A stretch of DNA of 44,896 nucleotides from JARRJY01 sp037388705 (GTDB taxonomy: Bacteria; Pseudomonadota; Gammaproteobacteria; UBA6429; Thiohalophilaceae), in the NCBI GenBank assembly GCA_037388705.1, contig JARRJY010000008.1, positions 1 to 44,896 of the forward strand, written 5' to 3'. Both the position numbers and the translations under genes were made by a program. Below the pieces are notes generated by a model. It searched no databases and was not told where the DNA came from. It was given only the letters and a program-made list of their open reading frames with translations. Every line of letters begins with the position of its first letter. Position 1 is the first letter of the stretch. Shown here in pieces: positions 25,305 through 33,538 of the stretch.

Positions 25305-26759
25305 TTATTGTTCTACAGGACTCCATGTAAGATCCAGCTCTTTTGCGGCTTTCACATCATCAAGGCGTTTTACTGGCATCGTATAAGGTGCGCCCTTGAC
25401 TTTACCTGCATCACTTTCAGCTTCAGCCTGGATAGCTTTCATTGCCTCAATGAAGCCATCGAGTTCTTCCCTGGCTTCTGTTTCGGTTGGTTCTATCAGG
25501 AAGCATTCGGGAACCAGTAACGGGAAGTATGTGGTGGGGGCATGGTAACCATAATCCAGCAAGCGCTTGGCATAATCCATCGCGTTGACACCCAGTTCCT
25601 TGGCCTGCTTTTTCAATGTCACGATAAACTCATGGGTGGCACGACGATTCGGGAAGGCCAGCTCAAAACCAGCATCACTGAGTTTTTTCATCATGTAGTT
25701 GGCATTAAGGGTTGCATACTCGGCAACACGATTCATACCTTCACTGCCCAACATGCGAGCATAAATATAAGCTCTTAGCAAAATGCCCGAGTTGGCAAAA
25801 AAGGCAGACATACGACCAATAGAATCAGGACAACTTTTCTCAGTAACAACGTGATATTGATCATCATTCTTTACTACCAGCGGTACAGGCAGGTAAGGAA
25901 TCAGACGTTCACTCACGCCTACCGGTCCGGCACCAGGACCTCCACCACCGTGTGGTGTCGAGAATGTTTTATGCAGGTTCATATGGATAACATCAAAACC
26001 CATGTCACCCGGTTTTACTTTTCCAAGAATGGCATTGAGGTTGGCACCATCATAATAAAGCAGGCCACCGGCATCATGAATAATACCGGCAATCTCTTTA
26101 ATCTTACGCTCGAATACACCCAGCGTTGAGGGGTTGGTTAACATGATACCGGCTGTCTGTGGACCAACTACCTCTTTCAGGGCATTAATATCCACATCAC
26201 CATCTTTGTTAGTGGGAATTTCGCGTACCTTGAAGTTACACATGGTGGCAGTTGCCGGGTTGGTACCATGCGCAGCATCTGGAACTAAAATTTCAGTCCG
26301 ACCTGTATCACCTTTGGCATCATGATAGGCACGGATCATCGCCACACCCGCAAACTCGCCCTGCGCCCCGGCCATGGGAGCCAGTGATACCTCCTTCATG
26401 CCGGTAACATCTTTCAAAATTTCCTGTAAGTCATACATGCAGGACAAAAAACCCTGGCTAAGATTAACCGGTGCCAGTGGATGGCGGTTGGCAAAGCCTG
26501 GCAACAGCGCCAGTGAATTACAGCCACGCGGGTTGTACTTCATGGTACATGAACCCAGTGGATAGAAATGGGTATCGATAGAAAAGTTCTTTTGCGACAG
26601 GCGTGTAAAGTGTCTTACTGCCTGCATTTCTGATACTTCCGGTAATAGCGGTTTTGACTTGCGACGAAACTGTTCAGGAATGTCTTTGACTTCCACAAGT
26701 TTCGCCGGTTGCTGTGCAGCGCTTTTACGACCTGATTTAGACTGTTCAAATATCAACAT
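25305..26759 (-). CDS. gcvPB: glycine dehydrogenase (decarboxylating) subunit 2
   Basis: This 484-residue protein is the C-terminal half of the P-protein in organisms with two-subunit glycine decarboxylase. The PLP-binding lysine region is DVIHMNLHKTFSTPHGGGGPGAGPVGV, and QGEFAGVAMIRAYH and PDAAHGTNPATA are also typical. With GcvPA it decarboxylates glycine and passes the aminomethyl group to the lipoyl arm of GcvH. It lies 31 bp after gcvPA on the minus strand, as part of the riboswitch-controlled unit. Confidence 0.95.
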   Translation of the reverse strand: MLIFEQSKSGRKSAAQQPAKLVEVKDIPEQFRRKSKPLLPEVSEMQAVRHFTRLSQKNFSIDTHFYPLGSCTMKYNPRGCNSLALLPGFANRHPLAPVNLSQGFLSCMYDLQEILKDVTGMKEVSLAPMAGAQGEFAGVAMIRAYHDAKGDTGRTEILVPDAAHGTNPATATMCNFKVREIPTNKDGDVDINALKEVVGPQTAGIMLTNPSTLGVFERKIKEIAGIIHDAGGLLYYDGANLNAILGKVKPGDMGFDVIHMNLHKTFSTPHGGGGPGAGPVGVSERLIPYLPVPLVVKNDDQYHVVTEKSCPDSIGRMSAFFANSGILLRAYIYARMLGSEGMNRVAEYATLNANYMMKKLSDAGFELAFPNRRATHEFIVTLKKQAKELGVNAMDYAKRLLDYGYHAPTTYFPLLVPECFLIEPTETEAREELDGFIEAMKAIQAEAESDAGKVKGAPYTMPVKRLDDVKAAKELDLTWSPVEQ

Positions 26760-26790
26760 GGTACTATTCCTGGCTTATTTCAACTTAGGT

Positions 26791-28161
26791 TCAACAGGAC
26801 ATTTGCCTGACAGCGATACGTTCAATATTTTCTTTGTAGGTTTCAAGATCAGCTTCGGTCTTGGTTTCCGTGGCGCAAACCATTAAACAGTTCTCCAGTT
26901 CCGGGTAGTCATCTTCCAGCTTGATGCCAGCAACGATACCCTGATCTGACATTGCCTGGATGATCTCATCCACTGGTGAATCAAACTTCAGTACTGCTTC
27001 ATGGAATAACGGGCGATCAAAAACCTTGCTGACGCCATCCAGTGAAGTTAACTTTTCCACCAGTGATATCGTATTTACATGACTTGCTGCTGCCACTTTT
27101 TCAAGCCCGGCTGGACCAATCAGTGACATATAAATAGTTGCGGCAGTTACTAACAAACCCTGGTTGGTACAAATGTTGGATGTCGCCTTGGAACGACGAA
27201 TATGTTGTTCACGTGCCTGGAGCGTCAGGGTAAAACCCTCCTTGCCATCCAGGTCAACGGTGCGGCCAATGATACGGCCCGGCATCTGGCGTACAAAAGC
27301 CTGGCGACAACACATAAACCCAAAGTAAGGCCCCCCCGATGACAAAGGTGCACCTAATGGCTGACCTTCACCACAGGCAATATCTGCTCCCTCGGTGCCC
27401 CATTCGCCAGGTGATTTTAACAAGGCGAGCGAAGTTGGATTAACAACCGCTATAACCAGTGCATTATGTTGATGGGCCCAGTCGGTTAATGCATCCACCT
27501 CTTCCAGGGAACCGAAGAAGTTTGGTTGAGGTATCACCAGGGCCGCAAAATCACCGGGGTCAGCCGGTAAACTGGCCGGATCGATATAGCCACTATCACG
27601 ATCGTAATCCAGTTCTTCCAGGCTGATACCCTGGCCGGTAACAATAGTCCTGGTAACTTTACGATAGCTTGGATGCACCGTACGTGGAATAAGGATGCGT
27701 TTGGATTTTGATTTGCGATTAGCACGTACTGCCATTAATACCGCTTCGGCCAGTGCGGATGCGCCGTCATACAGAGAGGCATTGGAAACATCCAGGCCGG
27801 TTAAACTAGCCATCATGGTCTGGTATTCATACAGCAGTTGCAATGTACCCTGGCTGGCTTCTGCCTGGTAAGGCGTATACGCTGAATAAAACTCACCACG
27901 CGTGGCAATTTCCCATACCGCCGCAGGGATATGATGTTCATAGGCACCACCTCCGGCAAAACACAAACGTGTTTCATCCTGTGCGGCACGCTCCTGCATA
28001 ATGCGTGCAATTTCCATTTCACTGACACCTTCAGGTGTTGTTTCCAGCCCTCCGGAACGCAGTTCAGCAGGAATCTCATCAAACAATTCATCAATACTGC
28101 TGACACCGATGGCATCGAGCATATCGCGAACATCATCGTCAGTATGAGGTATAAAAGGCAT
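26791..28161 (-). CDS. gcvPA: glycine dehydrogenase (decarboxylating) subunit 1
   Basis: This 456-residue protein matches the N-terminal half of the P-protein: MPFIPHTDDDVRDML, GGGAYEHHIPAAVWEI, FYSAYTPYQAEASQGTLQ and ATSNICTNQGL. It works as a heterodimer with GcvPB. The separate-subunit form differs from the single-chain E. coli GcvP. The gene begins 67 bp after gcvH on the minus strand. No frame problem is visible. Confidence 0.95.
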   Translation of the reverse strand: MPFIPHTDDDVRDMLDAIGVSSIDELFDEIPAELRSGGLETTPEGVSEMEIARIMQERAAQDETRLCFAGGGAYEHHIPAAVWEIATRGEFYSAYTPYQAEASQGTLQLLYEYQTMMASLTGLDVSNASLYDGASALAEAVLMAVRANRKSKSKRILIPRTVHPSYRKVTRTIVTGQGISLEELDYDRDSGYIDPASLPADPGDFAALVIPQPNFFGSLEEVDALTDWAHQHNALVIAVVNPTSLALLKSPGEWGTEGADIACGEGQPLGAPLSSGGPYFGFMCCRQAFVRQMPGRIIGRTVDLDGKEGFTLTLQAREQHIRRSKATSNICTNQGLLVTAATIYMSLIGPAGLEKVAAASHVNTISLVEKLTSLDGVSKVFDRPLFHEAVLKFDSPVDEIIQAMSDQGIVAGIKLEDDYPELENCLMVCATETKTEADLETYKENIERIAVRQMSC

Positions 28162-28228
28162 AAGGTTATCTCAATAATTTAACAACAAAAATAAGTTTCC
28201 ATAGATTGCGACTCGCAATAACTATGTA

Positions 28229-28624
28229 TTAATGTTCTTCTTCGGCAATCATTTCCGCGTAAGCATCTGAATCCATCAACTCGTTATACTCGCCCTCATC
28301 TTCCGGTTGGATTTTGAAAATCCAGCCATCACCATAGGGATCGTTGTTAATGGTTTCAGGGGCATCTGCCAGTACTTCGTTACCTTCAGTAACTTCACCG
28401 GCTACCGGCGCATAGACATCCGATGCAGCTTTTACTGATTCAACAACTGCACAATCATCGCCGGCACCAAAGGTTGAGCCTTCTTCAGGCACTTCCACGA
28501 ACACCATATCACCCAGCAGGCCCTGTGCATGTTCAGTGATGCCAACGGTTAACGTGCCATCGTCATTTCGCGCAACCCATTCATGAGTTTTGGTATAACG
28601 CAGTTCAGTAGGTACATTGCTCAT
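28229..28624 (-). CDS. gcvH: glycine cleavage system H protein
   Basis: This 131-residue carrier protein has the lipoyl lysine at residue 65 in AVVESVKAASDVYAPVAG. It shuttles the aminomethyl group between the P and T proteins and electrons to the L protein. The carrier needs a lipoyl group, supplied by octanoyl transfer plus LipA. The lipA gene is in the same operon but broken. Start, length and the acidic C-terminal helix are typical. Confidence 0.96.
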   Translation of the reverse strand: MSNVPTELRYTKTHEWVARNDDGTLTVGITEHAQGLLGDMVFVEVPEEGSTFGAGDDCAVVESVKAASDVYAPVAGEVTEGNEVLADAPETINNDPYGDGWIFKIQPEDEGEYNELMDSDAYAEMIAEEEH

Positions 28625-28663
28625 TGATTTTTCCTCTTGTTCTTTAATCTAGGAAATAAAAAA

Positions 28664-29695
28664 TTAAATACAGGCTTTGCCATTTCGTACAAATGGAGGT
28701 TTTACCACTGTACAGTTAAGTTGTTTGCCACGCACATCGACTTTACAGGTACTGCCAACATCAGCGGGTACACGAGCAAAAGCGATCGCTTTACCTAAAG
28801 TTGGCGAAAAACTGCCACTGGTAATTTCACCGGCTTCCTTTCCATCAACAATTACTTTCTGGTGATTACGTAATACACCTTTGTCATCCAGCACCAGGCC
28901 AACCAGTTTATTTTTAACGCCTTCGTCTTTTTGCTTGGCCAGAACTTCACGACCAATAAAGTCCCTGTCTTCCGGATCCCAGGCAATGGTCCAGCCCAGC
29001 GCAGCTTCCAGCGGTGAAGTCTCTTCATCCATGTCAGAGCCATACAGATTCATGCCTGCTTCAAGGCGTAAGGTATCACGCGCGCCCAGTCCACATGGTT
29101 TAACATCGGCTTCCAGTAATGCCGCCCAGAAACTGCTAGCATCTTCATTGGGTAACATGATTTCATAGCCATCTTCACCGGTATAACCGGTACGCGCGAT
29201 CATCATGTCATCACGTAATACTGCAAAGAACACACCAAGATCATCCAGGCCTTTTGCCTTGTCACCTAGCGCTTTATTAGCTTTTTCCCTGGCATTCGGG
29301 CCCTGCACCGCGATCATGGCCATGCCATCCAGTTCAGTAATCTTGACGTTGAACGCTTCAGCCTGTTTATTAATCCATGCCAGGTCTTTTTCCCGGGTAG
29401 ACGCATTGACTACTACGCGATACCAGTCATTTTCCATGTAATAAACAATCAAATCATCAATTACGCCGGCGTCCTCTTTTAACATACAGGAGTAAAGCGC
29501 CTTGCCTTTATCTTTAAGACGAGCAACATCGTTGGCCAGTAACTTTTGAAGAAACGCCCTGGCATCTTTACCTTTCACATCAACGATCGTCATGTGAGAG
29601 ACATCGAACATACCCGCATCATTTCTTACCTGGTGATGCTCTTCAATTTGAGAGCCATAATTGATTGGCATATCCCATCCACCAAAATCCACCAT
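28664..29695 (-). CDS. gcvT: aminomethyltransferase GcvT, N-terminus probably shortened
   Basis: This 343-residue T-protein transfers the methylene from GcvH to tetrahydrofolate. The body is intact (GMFDVSHMTIVDVKG, DDLIVYYMENDWYRVVVNA, GYTGEDGYEIMLPNE, CGLGARDTLRLEAGMNLYG). However the first recognised residues are MVDFGGWDMPINYGSQ, which in homologues begin about 17 residues into the protein, after a start like MxxxTPLYxxHxxxGA. Upstream bases do not supply this segment; they instead belong to the 3' end of lipA. The usual N-terminus therefore looks deleted, together with the end of lipA. The residual protein may or may not fold. Confidence 0.88.
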   Translation of the reverse strand: MVDFGGWDMPINYGSQIEEHHQVRNDAGMFDVSHMTIVDVKGKDARAFLQKLLANDVARLKDKGKALYSCMLKEDAGVIDDLIVYYMENDWYRVVVNASTREKDLAWINKQAEAFNVKITELDGMAMIAVQGPNAREKANKALGDKAKGLDDLGVFFAVLRDDMMIARTGYTGEDGYEIMLPNEDASSFWAALLEADVKPCGLGARDTLRLEAGMNLYGSDMDEETSPLEAALGWTIAWDPEDRDFIGREVLAKQKDEGVKNKLVGLVLDDKGVLRNHQKVIVDGKEAGEITSGSFSPTLGKAIAFARVPADVGSTCKVDVRGKQLNCTVVKPPFVRNGKACI

Positions 29696-29702
29696 CTGGG
29701 CA

Positions 29703-30531
29703 TGGGCCGGCCTTCACCCAACTGAAACCCATGGCTTTGGCTTCATCGGCATATTCATCAAATATGTCAGGTGTAATGTATTCCTTAACCGGTAAGTGAA
29801 ACTTGGTGGGACGTAAATACTGACCAAGCGATAATCGCTGTACACCGATATCACGCAAGTCGTGTAAAACATCCAGGACTTCCTGCCTGGTTTCACCAAG
29901 ACCAAGCATCAGTGCTGACTTGGCTTCGATATCTTTTTGTTGCACGGCCAGCTCAAGCAATTTCAGTGATCGTTCATAGTCTGATCCTTTACGTACCTGC
30001 CTGTATAAACGCGGCACGGTTTCGACGTTATGACCCCAGACCAGCTGGGTATCACGCTCAGCACTACGCGACTGATCAACAGCAGAGCAGATAATTTCAA
30101 TAGCTTTGGTTTGCCTGCGATGAAAATCAGGGGTTAATAATTCGATACCAAGCACCGCCATCATCGAGGTCATCCCGGTTGACTGAGGTGAGTACCACGT
30201 AATCCAGTCCCATGGCTTTCACCGCGTCGGCCACGCGTTGCGCTTCTTCGCTGTCATGCCAGGTAGGCTTGCCGGTTTTTACTGCACAGAATCCACAGGC
30301 ACGTGTACAGGTATCTCCCAGTAACATTAATGTCGCGGTGCCATGACTCCAGCATTCCGACATGTTGGGGCACGCTGCTTCTTCACAGACTGTGTGCAGG
30401 GTATTGTTGTGAACGGCTTTTGCGGTTTGCGCATAATGCACGGGATTGGCCATCTTCTGACGTATCCATGCTGGCATACGACTTACGTTGGCCTGTTCTG
30501 AAAAATCGAATACGGGTATCGCTCTTTGCAT
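29703..30531 (-). pseudogene. lipA: lipoyl synthase, interrupted by an internal and a 3' deletion
   Basis: The first frame (start ATG 30531, AGGA upstream) has both iron-sulfur motifs of LipA: CEEAACPNMSEC (auxiliary cluster) and CTRACGFC (radical-SAM cluster). It runs to LTSVNRDDLDDGGA. A second frame then begins GIELLTPDFHRRQTKAIEII and continues through LMLGLGETRQEVL and YADEAKAMGFSWV. The normal segment of about 20 residues between DDGGA and GIELLTP is missing and the frame changes. The C-terminus also stops at KAGP, without the usual VRSSYHADxxA, and runs straight into gcvT. As written the gene cannot make full LipA. It is the first gene after the glycine riboswitch. Confidence 0.88.
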
Positions 30532-30563
30532 GCTTTTATTCCTACCAGGAAAATGTCAGCCAT

Positions 30564-30611
30564 AAAAAAAGGGCGACCGAAAATCTGAACATTACAGATT
30601 TTTGGTCGCCC
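30564..30611 (-). terminator. riboswitch-linked intrinsic terminator
   Basis: A stem of 17 positions (30571-30587 with 30595-30611; one A-C mismatch) with a 7-nt loop is followed on the minus strand by seven T (A run 30564-30570). It lies between the glycine aptamers and the lipA start, so it is the likely expression platform: glycine binding would favour read-through. Confidence 0.88.
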
Positions 30612-30800
30612 CTCTGTCCTGTGGCCTGAGAGCTTGAGCCCCTTCGGCGCTCTACAACAATTGCAGAGTCTCTCCAGAGTCACCTTGATAGAATTGCGGT
30701 CCTTTTGCCTGAGCGATTCCGGACGGGTTGCGCCTTCGGCGGCCTGGGCTTGATGACAAGTCTTGCCAGGCACTCTCCCACAACAATGTTGGTGAGCGGT
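30612..30800 (-). promoter_or_regulatory. tandem glycine riboswitch
   Basis: On the minus strand two consecutive aptamers are visible. The first begins GGGAGAGTGC near 30780 and contains CGCCGAAGGCGCAA and CTCAGGCAAAAGGACCG. The second contains TCTGGAGAGACTC, GCGCCGAAGGGGC, CTCTCAGGCC and ACAGGACAGAGG. These are the conserved glycine-aptamer core elements (GGAGAG, CCGAAGG, TCAGGCxxxAGGAC), and the glycine cleavage operon follows. A terminator lies just downstream. The two-aptamer organisation is the known cooperative type. It controls lipA-gcvT-gcvH-gcvPA-gcvPB and perhaps dgkA. The 5' boundary is approximate. Confidence 0.93.
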
Positions 30801-31025
30801 AATTTTACTGGTGGCAGAATATAAAACCAAGTAAAAGATCAGGTATTCAGCGGATAATTTGTGATACTCGTCAGAAGCTTATTGAAATAGACGCGGTAAG
30901 CCTTTGATCTTTGAAAATGGCCCCCACAGGGTTCTCCGCAATCCTTACTTGGTGAGGCTGGCAAGTTCTTCTATAATCGAGTAAATCACTAAGATATTGA
31001 GAAGACAATTTCCGGAGGAAAAATA

Positions 31026-31220
31026 ATGGCTTTGTATAAATGCGAAGTATGTGGCATGAGCATCGGCACCATGACTTGCGGTACCTGTAACAAGGAACTG
31101 GCGCATGACACTATTACCACCGATGACGGTGAGAAGGTACAGGTTTCCAAGTGTCCTGATGGCCACGGCATGATCAAATCTCCCATGTGCTGTGGACAGG
31201 ATATGACATTACAGAAGTAA
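31026..31220 (+). CDS. small Cys-rich zinc-ribbon-like protein
   Basis: This 64-residue protein has cysteines in CEVCG, MTCGTC, KCPDG and PMCCG. That gives pairs of CxxC type in a pattern typical of rubredoxin- or zinc-ribbon-like metal-binding folds; the first pair resembles desulfoferrodoxin/rubredoxin knuckles. A strong ribosome site, CGGAGG, lies at 31013-31018, so expression is well supported. It stands alone, divergent from the glycine operon and convergent with a DUF2939 gene. I do not recognise a named family; iron, zinc or copper binding is possible. Confidence 0.75.
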   Translation: MALYKCEVCGMSIGTMTCGTCNKELAHDTITTDDGEKVQVSKCPDGHGMIKSPMCCGQDMTLQK

Positions 31221-31232
31221 GCTCTGTATGTA

Positions 31233-31266
31233 CTCCCCTGATTATCATATATGGGAATCAGGGGAG
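31233..31266. terminator. hairpin between convergent genes
   Basis: An 11-bp perfect stem (CTCCCCTGATT 31233-31243, AATCAGGGGAG 31256-31266) with a 12-nt loop sits between the stop codons of two convergent genes. There is no strong T run on either side, so termination is likely but not canonical. Confidence 0.55.
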
Positions 31267-31269
31267 ATA

Positions 31270-33282
31270 TCAATTCATACCATATAGAGACTTATCTATT
31301 TGTAAATCCTTCAAACCCAGGTTAACCGGTACTTCAATATCTATCCACTCAACAACCTTTTTAACATCTACATACTCTGGCCTGCCCCAGAAAATTAATT
31401 TGTTGCCCTTTTGCCAAATACTACTGTTATCCAGCAGAGAAATTTGTCGATTGTTTTTACCATATGCAATGACTGAGCGTGTATTAAATACATTAGAATA
31501 ATATGGTATATCTCCATCCGGATAAGTCAAAAAAGCGCCGTCTAAATGAACATCATTCCTGGTTTCATTCTGGGAAACTTTAAAAACTTTAAATCTTGCC
31601 GGATATTTAATCCTTAACACCCCTTCAATATGGTCAAAATTCATCACCTTGCCTGACCCATCTTCCGTATTTTCATAAAAAGTAACGTTATATATGCGAT
31701 TGATGTTGTTGGGCATTGGTTCTACATCAAGTTCTTTACCCTGAAATGTAACCTGCAAGTTTTTAAAATTTGGTCGCGCAAAAAAGCTATTAGCAACATC
31801 CGGTAAGTCCACCTTGAAATAACGTTGCCTGGTTTTATCCCAGTAAGTTTCTTCATGGAAACTGATATTAATACCTTTGCGAACCTGCTCTTTAGTCACT
31901 ATTTTTAATTCGGACTCCCGTAATGGTTTTTCATAACGTGTTTTAGTAATAGGAGATTTAAGTTCACCAAAAATTACTTCGGGTTTTGCTGTTGCAGTAA
32001 ACTCACTTTCAACGGTTCTCAGCTTAAGTGGGAAATAAAGCTCAACACTCTCCGGGGTGCCCGCAATTGTTATACTTGTCGTTACTCCTCGCATAGCCTG
32101 TTTGAATTTGGTGCTTTCAATAGGGTCTTCCGGAGCACTTGAAAAGGCGCCGCGTTGCCGTAATGGCTTGCCATTTTTATTTCGTACAATTATGGCCGGG
32201 TTAACTTTTGGGTGTGCAAATGGCACATAATAACTCAAAGAAACATTTCCATTACTAACCTTTGATAAAGTTACTGCCGTTAACTCATTATGTTGCATCT
32301 TTTTAAGGTGTGACTTATCAAGCTTATATTTCTCTATTTTTGTAGGAACCTCTATTTTACAAATACCTTTCGCTGAAACTATATTATCTTCTGCTGATTT
32401 CAAGGGTATTTTGTCATGCCAGGTTCCTTTTACTGAGTTAATTCCCTGGCGAAACTTTTTCCTGTCTTCTAATTCTTTATCACTAAAACTTCCAAGAATT
32501 GATCGATTTTCAGCATCTAATGCATCGATCCACGTAACTTCTGGCTTAATATTGCTGCTGTTGTCTGGTAAATAAAAGAAAACTCCTTCAACCTGTGTAT
32601 AGCCATTAAAGCTGTTACCCAGAAAAAAAGTATTCGCTATACCTTTCCTAACTGAATCGAGATCAGTGATCGCTTCAGGCGGCACAGGATTTGTTGTATC
32701 AATCTCGTCGGCAATGATTTCTTTCCTGGATCCAGTACCAGAATCATCCATATTTAACAGATCATCGAAACCTACCGCCGTCATTCTCCATTGCCAGTTT
32801 TGTAATTCCATGTACAAAACCATCTTGTCAACTGCTATGCGAAAACGTGCAGGACGATCAAGAAACGCGTACCATGATACAGTCTTCGCTTCATAATTCT
32901 GTTTTTCTTTTTTCTCTGATGGCGCCTGCTTACCTGAAGCGGTTTTTTCTGTTGTTCTTTTTGCATTAAGTTTACCGGTTCTAATTACTTCAGCCAGTTT
33001 CTCGGGCTGTAATACCTCTTCTACAATTTTATCAAACACGGGTTGGAACATTTTTGCCATCACTCCCATCATTGGGTCTTCCCGTGTTTGCTGCTCCAGT
33101 GCAGTTTCCATCTGTTGTTTTATGGATGTCTGTACTTTGGGAAAATCAATATAGCGTTGCATCTGCTCCGCTGAACCTGATTCAACCGCCTTCATCATCT
33201 GCCAGGCGCTGTAATAAGGTGTACAGATATAAGTAACCAGTACTACGGTAATCAGTGCAAGAATGCTTTTCTTTATAGTCAT
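31270..33282 (-). CDS. DUF2939 domain protein (670 aa)
   Basis: An N-terminal membrane anchor (about residues 7-27) is followed by a DUF2939-type region: YYSAWQMMKAVESGSAEQMQ, DFPKVQTSIKQQM and FDKIVEEVLQPEKLAEVIRTGKL, up to about residue 190. The remaining 480 residues, rich in beta strands and charged residues (for example AKGICKIEVPTKIEKY, TSITIAGTPESVELYFPL), resemble nothing I can name. It is probably an inner-membrane-anchored periplasmic protein. The gene is monocistronic by context. It is longer than the usual DUF2939 protein (about 200), so it is a fusion with an unknown C-terminal region. Confidence 0.75.
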   Translation of the reverse strand: MTIKKSILALITVVLVTYICTPYYSAWQMMKAVESGSAEQMQRYIDFPKVQTSIKQQMETALEQQTREDPMMGVMAKMFQPVFDKIVEEVLQPEKLAEVIRTGKLNAKRTTEKTASGKQAPSEKKEKQNYEAKTVSWYAFLDRPARFRIAVDKMVLYMELQNWQWRMTAVGFDDLLNMDDSGTGSRKEIIADEIDTTNPVPPEAITDLDSVRKGIANTFFLGNSFNGYTQVEGVFFYLPDNSSNIKPEVTWIDALDAENRSILGSFSDKELEDRKKFRQGINSVKGTWHDKIPLKSAEDNIVSAKGICKIEVPTKIEKYKLDKSHLKKMQHNELTAVTLSKVSNGNVSLSYYVPFAHPKVNPAIIVRNKNGKPLRQRGAFSSAPEDPIESTKFKQAMRGVTTSITIAGTPESVELYFPLKLRTVESEFTATAKPEVIFGELKSPITKTRYEKPLRESELKIVTKEQVRKGINISFHEETYWDKTRQRYFKVDLPDVANSFFARPNFKNLQVTFQGKELDVEPMPNNINRIYNVTFYENTEDGSGKVMNFDHIEGVLRIKYPARFKVFKVSQNETRNDVHLDGAFLTYPDGDIPYYSNVFNTRSVIAYGKNNRQISLLDNSSIWQKGNKLIFWGRPEYVDVKKVVEWIDIEVPVNLGLKDLQIDKSLYGMN

Positions 33283-33427
33283 AAATCCATTTACCTTTTA
33301 TTATTATTTGGTGATTATCTACCAAGAATCGCAAAAATCTCGGTGAATAACAACACACCATAACTATGGTGTTGGTGATTATAAATACTGTTATTAAGAC
33401 TTGAAGTTAACTGGAGCGATTTGGCTG

Positions 33428-33528
33428 TTCTGGTCACACCTTAGAACCTCTTCGAGATTCATTCAGCACTTCCTGCCCTTTAGAACCTGGCAGGTTCATT
33501 AAGGATTTCCTGTTCTTGCTCCGCAAGC
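33428..33528. repeat. hairpin repeat cluster, copies B and C plus a third hairpin
   Basis: Copy B (33443-33475) has stem arms 33444-33450 and 33454-33460 around TTC, with one internal mismatch. Copy C (33482-33512) has the perfect arms GAACCTG/CAGGTTC around one base. A third hairpin, CTTGC-TCC-GCAAG, lies at 33515-33527. B and C share the flanks AGAACC, TTCATT and TTCCTG and are spaced about 39 bp apart. TTCTGGT occurs at 33428-33434. The stems differ in sequence but keep pairing. The cluster lies directly after the permease gene. Confidence 0.6.
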
Positions 33529-33538
33529 TCTGGTCAAC

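Noticed and set aside
30483..30830. Minus-strand 115-codon frame upstream of lipA
   Set aside because: It lies over the glycine riboswitch and its terminator; the bases are explained by conserved RNA elements.
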